Shown here: positions 14,365-28,350 of the stretch, in pieces
Position numbering within the stretch: the stretch's first letter is position 1
How the letters are laid out: every line of letters starts with the position of its first letter
Source: Deinococcus aerolatus
GTDB lineage: Bacteria; Deinococcota; Deinococci; Deinococcales; Deinococcaceae
NCBI RefSeq assembly: GCF_014647055.1
Contig: NZ_BMOL01000011.1
Span: 81,476-145,475 of the forward strand
DNA length: 64,000 nt
Direction: 5' to 3'
Translations under genes and position numbers: made by a program
Notes under the pieces: model-generated
What the model was told of the DNA's origin: nothing
The model's database searches: none
What the model saw: the letters and a program-made list of their open reading frames with translations, nothing else

Positions 14365-15606
14365 ATGGGCGCCGTGACCTCCTGGCAGGACCGCCTGCCT
14401 GTCAAACCCGGCACCCTACCGGGTCTGCTGGTGGCGGCGCTGGTGCTGGCGTGTTCGGAGTTCGTCCGCAGCGGGCTGTACGGGGCGTACCTGCCGCAGG
14501 CCACCGGCACGCTGCTGGGCCTGCCCCGGACCGACGCGGTGGCGGTGGCCGCCACGGCCTTTACCCTGCACTTCATCACGGACACGGCCATGCGTGGCCC
14601 GGCCGGGGCCATGATCAGCCGCTTCGGGGCGCGGACGGTGATGTTTGCGGGGGCGGCCCTCTCGCTGCTGGCGCTGGCTGGGATGGCCGCCTCACACACC
14701 GCGTGGACGCTGCTGCTGGCGGCGGCGCTGCACGGCATCGGGTTCAGCGCCATGTGGCCGGGGGCCATGAACCTGACCGCCGACGCCACCCGGGACACCC
14801 ACAAGGGCCGCGCGGTCACGGCCATGAGCCTGGGCGTGATGCCGTTGATCGGCGGCGGGTTCCTGCTGCTGGGAGCGCTGGCCGAACGCCCACGCGCCGT
14901 GGTGTTCACCATCATGCTGTCGGTGCTGGCCACGGCGCTGCTGGCAGCCCTGTTCGTCCCGGACCGGTTGCGCCGCGCCGCCGCCGACCGCCCGCCGGAC
15001 CGGCGGGCCCGGCTAAAGACGGCGCTGGGTGCCCTGGCCCCGCTGTTTCCGGCGGCCTTCATGCAGACCCTGACCATGACCCTGCTGGGGCCGCTGCTGT
15101 TCACGCTGTACCGCGATCTGGGTCTGACGTACTGGGGCATGGTGGCGCTGCTGGGCACCGGCGGGGCCGTGGCCTTCGGCAGCCTGCCGCTGACCGGCCG
15201 GGTGGCCGACGGGGGCCGCGCCCGGCTGGCGGTCACGCTGGGCTTCACGCTGCTGGCGCTGGGCCTGGGCGGCATTGCGACCACGCCGCCGATGTGGGCG
15301 CTGTTCGTTCTGGCCGCGCTGGTGGGCCTGGGCTACGCCTTTATCATGCCCGGCTGGGCCGCGCTGGTCACCGGCCGCCTGCCCGAGGCCGAGCGCCCCG
15401 CCGCCTGGGGGGCCCTGATGACCGTGGAGAACGTGGGTACCTCGCTGGGGCCGCTGCTGGGAGCCCTGGCCTACCGCCTGTTGGGACCGACCGGGCCGTT
15501 CATCACCGGCGCGTGCCTGTCGCTGCTGACCGCGCTGGGCTACGTGCTGTTCCGGCACCTGCTGACCACCCGGCCCGACGAAACGGCGCTGGAGAGCCGG
15601 GCGTAG
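14365..15606 (+). CDS. MFS transporter, possible glycolipid or sugar carrier
   Basis: 413 residues with about 12 hydrophobic helices and a loop between helices 6 and 7 rich in Arg/Asp (DRPPDRRAR). The helix 2-3 loop region [19 protein letters not shown] matches the MFS motif A position. The substrate cannot be read. Neighbours (two glycosyltransferases, a deacetylase 3 bases downstream) make export or flipping of a glycoconjugate the most economical guess. No clear -10 or ribosome-binding site precedes ATG 14365. Confidence 0.85.
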   Translation: MGAVTSWQDRLPVKPGTLPGLLVAALVLACSEFVRSGLYGAYLPQATGTLLGLPRTDAVAVAATAFTLHFITDTAMRGPAGAMISRFGARTVMFAGAALSLLALAGMAASHTAWTLLLAAALHGIGFSAMWPGAMNLTADATRDTHKGRAVTAMSLGVMPLIGGGFLLLGALAERPRAVVFTIMLSVLATALLAALFVPDRLRRAAADRPPDRRARLKTALGALAPLFPAAFMQTLTMTLLGPLLFTLYRDLGLTYWGMVALLGTGGAVAFGSLPLTGRVADGGRARLAVTLGFTLLALGLGGIATTPPMWALFVLAALVGLGYAFIMPGWAALVTGRLPEAERPAAWGALMTVENVGTSLGPLLGALAYRLLGPTGPFITGACLSLLTALGYVLFRHLLTTRPDETALESRA

Positions 15607-15609
15607 ACC

Positions 15610-16350
15610 GTGGGCAGGGGAGCTGGTTGCGGGCGGTTCCCGGTACGGTTCCTGCTGGCCTCTACGCTGGGGCTGCTGGGGGCCGCGCTGGTGGCTGACG
15701 TGCTGGGCCGCGCCGCCGGCTGGGGGGCGCTGGGCCGTGGCCCCCGTGCCTCAGGCCGGGTCGCGCTGACCTTCGACGATGGGCCCTCGTCGCGCACGCC
15801 GGAGCTGCTCGCGGTGCTGGCCCGGCACGGTGCCCGCGCCACCTTCTTCGTCACCGCGCCGGCCTGCGCGGCCCATCCCGCCCTGTTGCGGACGCTGCTG
15901 GAGGGTACCCACCAGCTGGAGGCACACGGGCGCTGGCACCGCCACGCGCTGCTGCTGACACCGTGGCGCGAGTGGGCGCAGCTGCGGTGGCATCCCCGCG
16001 CCGCGGCACCGGGGCCGCTGCTGTACCGCCCGCCCTACGGGGGCCACAGCCCGTTGACCCGCGTGCTGGCGCGGCTGGCCCGGCGGCAGATCGTCCTGTG
16101 GGACGTGGAGGGCCGCGACTGGACGGGGGCCGACGCGGCCACGCTGGCGGCGCAGGCCCTGGCCCGCGTCCGTTCCGGCAGTGTGGTGCTGCTGCACGAC
16201 GGCCCGGCGGTCACCCCCGAACTGCTGAAGCTTTTGCTGGATGGACTTGAGGAACGTGGATTGCAGCCCGTCATTCTGGCTGAGTTGCCCGCGCAACGCA
16301 TCGGGCTGCGGCAGGGATTGCAGCGGGTGTGGGCCAGCTACGGGGGTTGA
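15610..16350 (+). CDS. Polysaccharide deacetylase (NodB family), membrane-anchored
   Basis: 246 residues from GTG 15610, only 3 bases after the MFS stop, so co-transcribed. An N-terminal hydrophobic helix (~12-33) anchors or exports it. NodB motifs are present: TFDDGP at ~54-59, RPPYGGH as motif 3, and LLHDGP near the C-terminus; motif 2 is a His-rich HGRWHRH in place of the usual HSxxH. It should remove N-acetyl groups from an amino-sugar polymer or glycolipid outside the membrane. The altered motif 2 leaves metal binding uncertain. Confidence 0.87.
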   Translation: MGRGAGCGRFPVRFLLASTLGLLGAALVADVLGRAAGWGALGRGPRASGRVALTFDDGPSSRTPELLAVLARHGARATFFVTAPACAAHPALLRTLLEGTHQLEAHGRWHRHALLLTPWREWAQLRWHPRAAAPGPLLYRPPYGGHSPLTRVLARLARRQIVLWDVEGRDWTGADAATLAAQALARVRSGSVVLLHDGPAVTPELLKLLLDGLEERGLQPVILAELPAQRIGLRQGLQRVWASYGG

Positions 16351-16358
16351 TGGTCCCG

Positions 16359-17036
16359 TTACAACGCCGCCACCCGCACGTTCTTGGCCCGCCGGTACAC
16401 CTGCGCGGGCCGGCCCACGCCGCTGCGCCGCTCGCCGCTGGGGGTCAGGATGCCCTGGGCCAGCAGGCGTTTGCGGAAGTTGCGCTTGTCCAGCTGGCGG
16501 TTGAGGATCGCCTCGTACACGCCCTGCAGTTCCGGCAGGGTAAAGGTATCGGGCAGGAATTCCAGCGCCAGATTGGCGTACTCCAGCCGCAGTTGCAGGC
16601 GCAGCAGCGCCCGCGTCAGGATCGTCTGGTGATCGAAGGCGAGGCGGGGCGGGTGGTGGGCGCTGAGCCACTCCGCGCCCAGGGTGTGGCCGCCGCCGCT
16701 GACGCTCACCGTGCCGTGCGGCAGCACCGCCAGATGCGCCACGCTCACGATGCGGCCACGGGGGTCACGGCCCACCTCGCCGAAGGTGTAGAACTGCTCC
16801 AGGTGGCGCGGTTCGAGCTGCACGGTGGTCTCGGTCCGCAGTTCGCGCAGGGCCGCCTCGTGCAGTTCCTCGCCGGGCTGCACGAAGCCGCCGGGCAGCG
16901 CCCAGTCCCGCGCGTGTGGCAACTCGCCGCGCTGTACCAGCAGGACGCGCAACTCGCCGCCGTGCATGGCAAATGCCGCAACGTCCACCGCCAGTCCCAC
17001 CTGCGTGGCTTGTGGGGGCAGGGCAAGGCGGATCAT
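16359..17036 (-). CDS. NrtR-like Nudix-fold transcriptional regulator
   Basis: 225 residues: an N-terminal Nudix domain (~10-140) and a C-terminal winged helix (~150-225) with KRNFRKRLLAQGIL and GVGRPAQVYR, the NrtR architecture. The Nudix box GFVQPGEELHEAALRELRTE lacks one of the two consecutive metal-binding glutamates (the position reads Thr) and the later Gly, so hydrolysis is doubtful and effector sensing more likely. -10 box TAGCAT (rc at 17044-17049) lies 7 bases before the ATG. It is followed upstream by the debranching-enzyme gene on the same strand, so a sugar-related regulon is possible. Confidence 0.85.
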   Translation of the reverse strand: MIRLALPPQATQVGLAVDVAAFAMHGGELRVLLVQRGELPHARDWALPGGFVQPGEELHEAALRELRTETTVQLEPRHLEQFYTFGEVGRDPRGRIVSVAHLAVLPHGTVSVSGGGHTLGAEWLSAHHPPRLAFDHQTILTRALLRLQLRLEYANLALEFLPDTFTLPELQGVYEAILNRQLDKRNFRKRLLAQGILTPSGERRSGVGRPAQVYRRAKNVRVAAL

Positions 17037-17134
17037 ACCGACGATGCTAGGGTTAGTGTCTGGTGTACGTCAAGTTCAGGTGTCTAGCCATAAGTGTGCA
17101 GGGGGTCTGGCGGGAACTGGCCCTGAGACGCGGT
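17037..17134. promoter_or_regulatory. Promoter and candidate operator of the Nudix regulator
   Basis: Besides the -10 box at 17044-17049, the minus strand carries two AGACAC hexamers about 24 bases apart (within about 17053-17085), flanked by similar bases. This direct-repeat arrangement might be an autoregulatory site. The repeat is seen; its function is inferred. Confidence 0.3.
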
Positions 17135-19171
17135 TTAGCCCGACTTTCGGGTCCTGGCCTGCCCGGCCTCAGCCTGCGAGACCAGTGCGTGCCCGCGCAG
17201 CATCTCGGCCACGCTCCAGGCCTGGAAGGGGCAGCCGCCCGGCAGCAGCGCGTCGCCGCTGAACACCTCCGAGACGTGGCCGACGCCCGCCTCCCAGACG
17301 TGGCCGCTCAGGCCGCCCAGTGCGGCGCGAGCCGGGGTCACCTCGCCGCGCGACAGCAGCAGTTCCAGGTGCGCGGTCAGCGGCCAGGGCCACACGGTAC
17401 CCTGGTGGTATGCGGCGTCGCGCAGCACCTGCGGGCCGCCGTAGTTGCCCCGGTAGCGCGGGTCCTGCGGCGCGAGGGTGTGCAGGCCCAGCGGCGTCTG
17501 CAGTTCGGCCCCGGTCTGCCGGACGGCGGCCTCCACCTGCGCGGGGGTGGCGGGCGTGTCCGGCAGTGCCAGGGCCAGCGCGGCGTTGGGGCGCACGCTG
17601 GGGTCCAGGATGCCGTCCGGCCCCAACACGTCGGCGAACTGCTGGCCGTTCCAGAACTGCCCGAAGCTGCGGCGGGCCTGTGCCTGCGCTGCGGCAAAGG
17701 CTGGCGGTTCGCCCAGCACCCCCGAGAGCCGCGTCTCCGCGCCCAGCGCCGCGAGCCACAGCCCCTGAATCTCTACCGGCTTGCCGTGGCGGGGCGTGAC
17801 CACCCAGTCCGCGATCTTCACGTCCATCCAGGTCAGTTGCACGCCCGCTTCCCCAGCCAGCAGCAGGCCGTCTGCCGGATCGGCACGGATGCCGTGATCG
17901 GTGCCGCGCACATGCCAGTCCAGCAATTCGCGCAGCCGGGGCAGCGCGGCGCGTGCAAACTCCAGATCGCCGCTGGCGGTCACGTACCGTTCCAGCGCCA
18001 CCGCCAGCCACAGCGCTCCGTCCACCGTGTTGTAGCCCGCGCCCTGGCCGTCCTCGTGAAAGTGGTTGGGAATCAGACCGCGCCGCAGGGTGGTCAGGAA
18101 GGTGTGCAGCAGGTCACGGGCCTCGGTCAGGCGGCCCGTGAGCAGGGTCAGGCCGGTCAGCGAGATCATGGCGTCGCGGCCCCAGTCGGCGAACCACGGG
18201 TAGCCCGCGATGACGCTGGTGCCTGCCCCTGCCGGGCTGCTGCGGCGGACCAGATAGGCGTCGGCCGCCACCGCCAGCGTCGCCACCAGCCCGTCGGCCA
18301 CCCCGCAGGTCCGCTGCGCCCGCTCTGCCAGGTCACGGCGGCGGGCGGCCTCCTGCGCGTGGGCCAGCCAGGGATCGGGGATCTCGGGCGTGGTGCCTGC
18401 TATTCCCTGGACCACCAGCGCCACCTGTCCGCCGCCTGCCGGGAAGGCCACCTCCCACAGCGCCGCGCCCAGCGCGTGGTCGTGATCGGGTTCGCCGCGC
18501 GCCGCGTCGTGGCGGTAGTACACGCGCTGGGGAAAGGGCCGGGGGGGCAGGGCCGTGAGCTGTGCGTCTGTGGCGTGCGGCGCTTCCGGCAGGTGCAGCC
18601 GCAGCCGCGTGGTCCGCTCGCCGCGCACCGTGACCTGTGAACCCTCTGCCCTGAATTCCAGGTCGGGCGCTCCGGTGTGGACGTGGTGCATGTCGCGGTT
18701 CACGAAGTAGCCGCCCAGCGTCAGCGTGACCGCCTCCCGCGCCTCCACCGTGTACAGGTAGACTGCCGCGCCCGCGTGGGCCGGACTGACCATCTGCCGC
18801 GTCAGCCGCACGCCGGCCACCTGCTGCACCCGTTCGGGCAGCAGGTCACGCAGGGTCACGCCGCTCAGGACCTCCAGCCCGCGCCCCTCGAACACACCCG
18901 GCGCCAGTTCCAGGGCATGCAGGGTGTGGCGCTGCCCGCCCACCGTCAGCACCTCCAGCGGCGACACCAGATGCGTGAAGCGCTGCACCGGCGGCTGCTG
19001 GCTGACCACCAGCCCCGAGTAGCAGCGCGTCGGCACCCCGGCCACGCTGGACAGCGCGAAACCGCCCAGGCCGTCGGTCAGCAGCACCTCCAGGTCGGGG
19101 TCACGGGCGCGCAGGGGGCCGAAGTGGTGGGTGTGGGCGGGGGGGGTGGCAGTGGGAAAAGGGCCGCTCAT
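17135..19171 (-). CDS. Amylo-alpha-1,6-glucosidase (glycogen debranching enzyme family, GH133-like)
   Basis: 678 residues from ATG 19169-19171. The N-terminal domain has the GDE_N signature LLTDGLGGFALSSVAGVPTR and the C-terminal (alpha/alpha)6 barrel has GYPWFADWGRDAM, YNTVDGALWLAVAL and YHQGTVWPWPL, which carry the catalytic acids and sugar contacts of the family. It should hydrolyse alpha-1,6 branch stubs in glycogen or limit dextrins in the cytoplasm. A -10-like CATGCT lies 6 bases before the start. Other glycogen genes are not nearby. Confidence 0.92.
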   Translation of the reverse strand: MSGPFPTATPPAHTHHFGPLRARDPDLEVLLTDGLGGFALSSVAGVPTRCYSGLVVSQQPPVQRFTHLVSPLEVLTVGGQRHTLHALELAPGVFEGRGLEVLSGVTLRDLLPERVQQVAGVRLTRQMVSPAHAGAAVYLYTVEAREAVTLTLGGYFVNRDMHHVHTGAPDLEFRAEGSQVTVRGERTTRLRLHLPEAPHATDAQLTALPPRPFPQRVYYRHDAARGEPDHDHALGAALWEVAFPAGGGQVALVVQGIAGTTPEIPDPWLAHAQEAARRRDLAERAQRTCGVADGLVATLAVAADAYLVRRSSPAGAGTSVIAGYPWFADWGRDAMISLTGLTLLTGRLTEARDLLHTFLTTLRRGLIPNHFHEDGQGAGYNTVDGALWLAVALERYVTASGDLEFARAALPRLRELLDWHVRGTDHGIRADPADGLLLAGEAGVQLTWMDVKIADWVVTPRHGKPVEIQGLWLAALGAETRLSGVLGEPPAFAAAQAQARRSFGQFWNGQQFADVLGPDGILDPSVRPNAALALALPDTPATPAQVEAAVRQTGAELQTPLGLHTLAPQDPRYRGNYGGPQVLRDAAYHQGTVWPWPLTAHLELLLSRGEVTPARAALGGLSGHVWEAGVGHVSEVFSGDALLPGGCPFQAWSVAEMLRGHALVSQAEAGQARTRKSG

Positions 19172-19354
19172 CACCGGAGCATGGCAGAAACGGCCGGGTG
19201 GTCCCTGCGGGCGGCCTGCGTTGCAACAAAGTTCATGCCCACAGAAGCGGGCGGGGCGGGCGTGGTAAACTGACATGTTTGCCCGCCACAGCTTTGAACG
19301 TGAATGCGGGTGCAGCCGCCCAGCCTGCCAGCGTGCAGGGGGCGTGCGGAGGTG

Positions 19355-20050
<696 letters not shown>

Positions 20051-20065
20051 CGCCCGGCAGCACAA

Positions 20066-20100
20066 ACGGCCTGCCCCTGGGGTGGGCCGTTTTTCGTTTT
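20066..20100 (+). terminator. Intrinsic terminator of infC
   Basis: An imperfect 10-11 bp GC-rich stem (ACGGCC...GGCCGT, 20066-20090) followed by TTTTTCGTTTT. Confidence 0.85.
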
Positions 20101-20154
20101 GCGCTGTCCGGAGAGGTTGTTCTGGCACGCTCCTGCCAGCGTTACCCGGATCAC

Positions 20155-20182
20155 TTGTTGTCACCGCTTTATTTTGTAAACT
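20155..20182 (+). promoter_or_regulatory. Promoter of the glutaredoxin gene
   Basis: -35 TTGTTG (20155-20160), 16-base spacer, -10 TAAACT (20177-20182). The start codon is about 60 bases downstream with AGGAGGAG, so this gene has a conventional leader. Confidence 0.65.
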
Positions 20183-20244
20183 AGGCAGACCGCCGCGAGG
20201 ACGGAATATCGCGCCACCCCATTTCCGAACAGGAGGAGTTTCCT

Positions 20245-20490
<246 letters not shown>

Positions 20491-20526
20491 GACCGGGTTT
20501 CCAGCAGGGCATGCTCAGCAGAGAAA

Positions 20527-20561
20527 CGGTGCGGTGACTGGCGACAGTCCGCACCGGTTTT
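20527..20561 (+). terminator. Intrinsic terminator of the glutaredoxin gene
   Basis: 8-bp stem CGGTGCGG (20527-20534) with CCGCACCG (20549-20556), the loop itself able to extend pairing, then GTTTT. Confidence 0.8.
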
Positions 20562-20667
20562 CATGGGCGGTCTGCGGACCCTGCATTCCCGGCGGGTGTT
20601 ACCCCTTGAGGCCCAGCAGTTCGGTAGTGGCGGGTTCGGCGGTGGCCCTGACGCGCAGGAGAGAAGG

Positions 20668-22032
20668 CTATTCCACTCCCGCCAGGAACGCCGCCAGCGG
20701 CCAGGAGCGCCCGCCGCCCTGGCGCACCCACTGGATCTCTCCGTTCTCCGTGCGCCCGAAGTGGTACGCCTCGCCCACCGAGCCGAAGCCGCCCTCCGGT
20801 TCCGGGCACAGGGTATTGGCGTCCTGCACGGTCAATTGCACGGCGCTGACGGACGGGTCACCCAGCGGGGTCAGGGCCACCAGCCGTCCGCCCAGATTCA
20901 CGATGTCGAACAGGCCCCAGGCGTTGGCAAAGCGTCCGGTGAAGGAGTCCAGATCGTGCGCGGTGTCCGCCGTCTTCTCTGCGTTCTCGTGCGCCAGATC
21001 GATTAAACGGATCAGGTTGCCCGCCCATTCGGTGGCCGGGCCGCCCAGCGTGTTGGTCAGCACTGAGACCGACAGTCCGGTCCTGGGATCAAGCCACGAC
21101 TGCGTGATGTGGCCGGGAAAGCCCCCGGAGTGGCCCACCAGCGTGCGTCCGCCGATCTCGTCCAGAATCAGGCCCAGGCCGTAGCCGCGCCGGGTGGGTT
21201 TGGTGATTTCTGACTCGCGCCGCGCCATCAGGCGTTTGGAGGCGTCCGAGAGCAGACCGTCACGGCCCAGGGCGTGCCGCGCCCAGTAGGCGGTCAGCGC
21301 CTCGGCGGTGCCGTAGAAGCCGGTGGCCGCCGCCAGCGCGCGGGTGTCGGAGGACGGCAGCGTGCGGCGGGCATCGTTGCCAAACAGGCGTGCGCCGTGG
21401 CCGGTGGCCAGCTCGGCCTCGCGCTCGGGGGGCAGTTCTGCGCCCAGGTCACTCAGCTCCAGCGGGCCGGTGATGTGGGTCTGGATGTAGTCGCCGTAGC
21501 TCTCGTCACTCGCCGCCTCCACAATCAGGCCCAGCAGGCCGTAGCCGATGTTGGAGTATTTGAAGTGCTGGTTCTGCGGAAACACCGCCTCGGCGCGGGC
21601 AAAGTCCAGCAATATCTGCCGATCCGGAAAGGCGTGCATCTGCTGCCAGTAGTCGCTGTCGGCCCCGTCGCGGTTGATGCCGGACTGGTGGCCCAGCAGC
21701 GCCCGCACGGTCATGTCGGCGGCGGATGAGCCTTGCAGTTCCGGCAGCCAGTGGCCCGCCGTGTCGTCCAGGCGCAGCTTTCCGGCCTCCACCAGTTGAA
21801 AGATGGCGGTGGCCGTGAAGGTCTTGGAATGCGAGGCGATGCGGAACAGGTGCCGGGTGGTCAGCGCCTCGCCGGTGTCCTCGTTGGCCTGCCCCAGCGC
21901 GAACGACGTTGCCAGCTCGTCGCCCACGCGCACGGCCACCTGCACGCCGGGAATGCGCTGAAAGTCTCGCCCGTATTCCAGCCAGCGTTCCAGGTAGGGG
22001 GCGACGTGCCGGACGGTTTCCAGAAGGCTCAT
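20668..22032 (-). CDS. Serine beta-lactamase-like hydrolase (class C / esterase family)
   Basis: 454 residues. Catalytic signatures of the family are intact: SHSK (SxxK, ~68-71) after RIA, YSNIGYG (the YxN motif), and GHSGG (HxG in place of KTG). A C-terminal domain of ~110 residues follows the hydrolase fold. No signal peptide is seen, so it is probably a cytoplasmic peptidase or esterase rather than a secreted beta-lactamase. -10 box TAAACT (rc at 22040-22045) lies 7 bases before the ATG. It is divergent from the DUF488 gene over a 110-base region. Confidence 0.88.
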   Translation of the reverse strand: MSLLETVRHVAPYLERWLEYGRDFQRIPGVQVAVRVGDELATSFALGQANEDTGEALTTRHLFRIASHSKTFTATAIFQLVEAGKLRLDDTAGHWLPELQGSSAADMTVRALLGHQSGINRDGADSDYWQQMHAFPDRQILLDFARAEAVFPQNQHFKYSNIGYGLLGLIVEAASDESYGDYIQTHITGPLELSDLGAELPPEREAELATGHGARLFGNDARRTLPSSDTRALAAATGFYGTAEALTAYWARHALGRDGLLSDASKRLMARRESEITKPTRRGYGLGLILDEIGGRTLVGHSGGFPGHITQSWLDPRTGLSVSVLTNTLGGPATEWAGNLIRLIDLAHENAEKTADTAHDLDSFTGRFANAWGLFDIVNLGGRLVALTPLGDPSVSAVQLTVQDANTLCPEPEGGFGSVGEAYHFGRTENGEIQWVRQGGGRSWPLAAFLAGVE

Positions 22033-22142
22033 GCCCCAGAGTTTAGAGCGCGGACTCTGGAGCGCGGCGCGGCAGACTGTCCCGCACTGTGGGCGGCACC
22101 CCGGCCACGGTTTCCCCCGGCCCGGCCCGTTACGCTGCCCCC

Positions 22143-22601
22143 ATGACCGCCCTGCCCACGCTGCTGACCATCGGCTATGAAGGTGCCCAGATGGACGCCT
22201 TTCTGGACACGCTGGCCGCGCACGGCGTCACCGTACTGGTGGACACCCGCGAACGCGCCCAGAGCCGCCGCCCCGGCTACAGCAAGACCGCGCTGGGGCT
22301 GGCGCTTGCGGAGCGCGGCATCGACTATCGCCACCTGCGCTCGCTGGGCACGCCACCCACGCTTCGCAAGATGTACCGGCTGGATAGGGATTTTGCCGCC
22401 ATGAAGGCCGGGTACACCCTGCACCTCGCCACGCAGACGGACGCGCTGGAGGAACTTGGCGCATTGGCCGCCCGCGAGCGCGTGTGCCTGCTGTGCTACG
22501 AGGCGAACGCGCAGGAGTGCCACCGATCCTTGATCACAGAGAGGTTGCAGAAGATGGAACTGGTGGGCGCGGTGGAGGATTTGACGGTTAGGGCGGCTTG
22601 A
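22143..22601 (+). CDS. DUF488 family protein
   Basis: 152 residues. The family signatures are TIGYEG near the start, VDTRERAQSR-PGYSK, and CLLCYEANAQECHRSLI near the end, with Cys and His residues that could bind a metal. The biochemical role of DUF488 is not established. ATG 22143 follows -10 box TACGCT (22131-22136) by 6 bases, so the mRNA is probably leaderless. The gene abuts the AT-rich island on its right. Confidence 0.9.
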   Translation: MTALPTLLTIGYEGAQMDAFLDTLAAHGVTVLVDTRERAQSRRPGYSKTALGLALAERGIDYRHLRSLGTPPTLRKMYRLDRDFAAMKAGYTLHLATQTDALEELGALAARERVCLLCYEANAQECHRSLITERLQKMELVGAVEDLTVRAA

Positions 22602-22628
22602 AAATTGCGAGCATGCTTTAATCAGCCC

Positions 22629-23575
22629 CTTTCGATCAGGCAAGATTATCGATGAAGATGGTGCCCGCTGATTATTGTTATGCTAATGATCGGTTATAGT
22701 ATAATGGCGGATATTGCAGAAAAGAATAGTAGAAATATTATCACAATTAGGCTGGTATTTTCTTTAAAAGAGCGGGTTCCGCGCAAATCTTCCTGATACT
22801 TTTTAATTTGCTTCTTGTGCTGATCTATTTTCTGCCTCTCTTCTGGAGAGTCAAATAGATTATGTTTTTCTATGTAGTGGATCTGTTCACGCAGCTTCGA
22901 GATTTTATTTCGTTTGTCTGACCTATTTTTGTCTTGCCCGAAACTAATTACAAGCAGTATTGTGAGTAGTGGGATGGAAATCATCAATATCTTTAGAACA
23001 TCACGGCTGTTATCGGGTTTACCTGAAATGTCTTTGATGCCCTCAATCCGTGCTGAAATTTGTACATTTGGCTGGCAGTCTTTGGTAATGAATCTAATCG
23101 TTGCAGAGTCCTTCGGATTCATCAGGCTCGGTTTAAATTTTGCCGAAAAACTGTCGCTAAGAATGTTTTCTGAAAAACCAGAGATCGCTTCTTCTGGATT
23201 GGATTCGATGATATTTGCCTCTAATATTCTACAAACCTTTCCAAAACCTATCGATATGCCCTCAATAATTTCCGAAGATTTAATTGTCTGATTACCGGTA
23301 TTGGAAATCTTGATGTCGGTAATATACAACTTATCTGCAATTACATTTTTATAAGTTAATTGTACATCTGGCAAAGATGCTTCGAATACTTTATTTGTGG
23401 AGTATTGATAGCTAACTGAGCGTACCTGACGCTGAAAATACAATACGGATAGGGTGGCTAATATGGTGAGAATTCCAACTATAATCGGAATCTCTTGGCC
23501 CCTGATGCTGATCCTGTATTTGTCTTGAGGCGTATCGATCAAACTAGATCGTCCTCATATCGAATCTTTCGATCA
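22629..23575. repeat. 10-base direct repeat bracketing the AT-rich gene
   Basis: CTTTCGATCA occurs at 22629-22638 and again at 23566-23575 in the same orientation, enclosing the low-GC segment with its single gene. The repeat is exact. It could be a target-site duplication or a recombination scar, but chance is not excluded. An inverted repeat, CGATC-aaacta-GATCG, lies at about 23536-23551 near the right boundary. Confidence 0.4.
22694..23542 (-). CDS. AT-rich three-helix membrane protein of unknown function
   Basis: 282 residues from TTG 23540-23542, with GAGGA about 10 bases upstream. I do not recognise it. Seen: a hydrophobic helix at ~18-36; an exterior, beta-rich region ~40-182 with only two cysteines (104 and 156); a second helix ~183-202; a Lys/Glu-rich segment ~205-262 able to form a coiled coil; and a final helix ~264-282 at the C-terminus. 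Base composition and codon use (AT-ending codons, Ile/Lys/Ser-rich) are strongly unlike the neighbours, indicating recent transfer. Membrane-anchored sensor or defence accessory roles are possible but unsupported. Confidence 0.75.
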   Translation of the reverse strand: MIDTPQDKYRISIRGQEIPIIVGILTILATLSVLYFQRQVRSVSYQYSTNKVFEASLPDVQLTYKNVIADKLYITDIKISNTGNQTIKSSEIIEGISIGFGKVCRILEANIIESNPEEAISGFSENILSDSFSAKFKPSLMNPKDSATIRFITKDCQPNVQISARIEGIKDISGKPDNSRDVLKILMISIPLLTILLVISFGQDKNRSDKRNKISKLREQIHYIEKHNLFDSPEERQKIDQHKKQIKKYQEDLRGTRSFKENTSLIVIIFLLFFSAISAIIL

Positions 23576-23587
23576 TCATGTGGTACT

Positions 23588-27592
<4,005 letters not shown>

Positions 27593-27685
27593 GGCTCAAG
27601 GATAGGCCGGGGCGGGGTGCGGTGTCCGTGACCCTGGGGGTTGACGGCCCGATACAGGCCGGGCCTGGAATGCTTAAACTCCACC

Positions 27686-28213
27686 ATGACCGTCCGCCCC
27701 TCTGGCATCCGCCCCGCTACCCCCGCCGACGCCCCGGCCATCGCCCGCATTCACGTCGCCAGCTGGCGTGAAACCTACGCGGGCCTGATGCCGGACGACT
27801 TTCTGGACCGGATGACAGGCGAGGACATGCGGGAGCGGCGCGAGGTGAGCTGGGGGCGCACCATCATCCGGAGGCTGGAAACCGTACTGGTGGCTGAGCT
27901 GGATGGAACGGTGGTGGCCTTCGCCTCTGCTGGTCCGGCCCGTGACCATCCCGGTTTTGAAGCCGAATTGATGACGCTGTACGCGCTGAAATCCGTTCAG
28001 GGGCGGGGGCTGGGGCGGGCACTGTTCGGGGAAGTTGTGCAGACGCTCAGGGCAGACGGCATGCAGAATCTGGCGCTGTGGGTGCTGGACACCAACCCCA
28101 CACGGGCGTGGTATCTGCGCCAGGGCGGACGCGAGGCGGGCGAGAAGCTGGACGGGGCGCTGCGCGAGGTGCGGGTGGTCTGGGACCGGCTGCCCGATGG
28201 TGGCCTGCCGTGA
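27686..28213 (+). CDS. GNAT-family N-acetyltransferase
   Basis: 175 residues. The acetyl-CoA loop is seen as KSVQGRGLGRALF (~100-112, the R/QxxGxG/A motif), preceded by ELMTLYAL and followed by LWVLDTNPTRAWYLRQGGRE, typical of the RimI/YjgM-like group. The acceptor is unknown. ATG 27686 is 5 bases after -10 box TAAACT (27675-27680), a leaderless layout. It is divergent from dnaE. Confidence 0.9.
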   Translation: MTVRPSGIRPATPADAPAIARIHVASWRETYAGLMPDDFLDRMTGEDMRERREVSWGRTIIRRLETVLVAELDGTVVAFASAGPARDHPGFEAELMTLYALKSVQGRGLGRALFGEVVQTLRADGMQNLALWVLDTNPTRAWYLRQGGREAGEKLDGALREVRVVWDRLPDGGLP

Positions 28214-28277
28214 GGCCCTGGGCACCCCAGTGGGGCGGGCCGCCCCGCCGTATGACGGTCTGGCCAGGATTGCCCGC

Positions 28278-28283
28278 TATACT
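28278..28283 (+). promoter_or_regulatory. -10 box of the TRAP binding-protein gene
   Basis: TATACT at 28278-28283, with only a weak -35 region about 17 bases upstream, would give a leader of about 60 bases ending in an AGGGGG ribosome-binding site at 28339-28344. Confidence 0.45.
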
Positions 28284-28350
28284 GTCCCATCTTCAAACCA
28301 ACAGGACGCCGTGAACCCCACGGTTTATGGGCGTCGACAGGGGGATTGCC

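Noticed and set aside
20668..22032. Antibiotic-resistance beta-lactamase
   Set aside because: Motifs fit the broad serine hydrolase family, but there is no signal peptide and an HSG motif replaces KTG, so a peptidase or esterase role is likelier.
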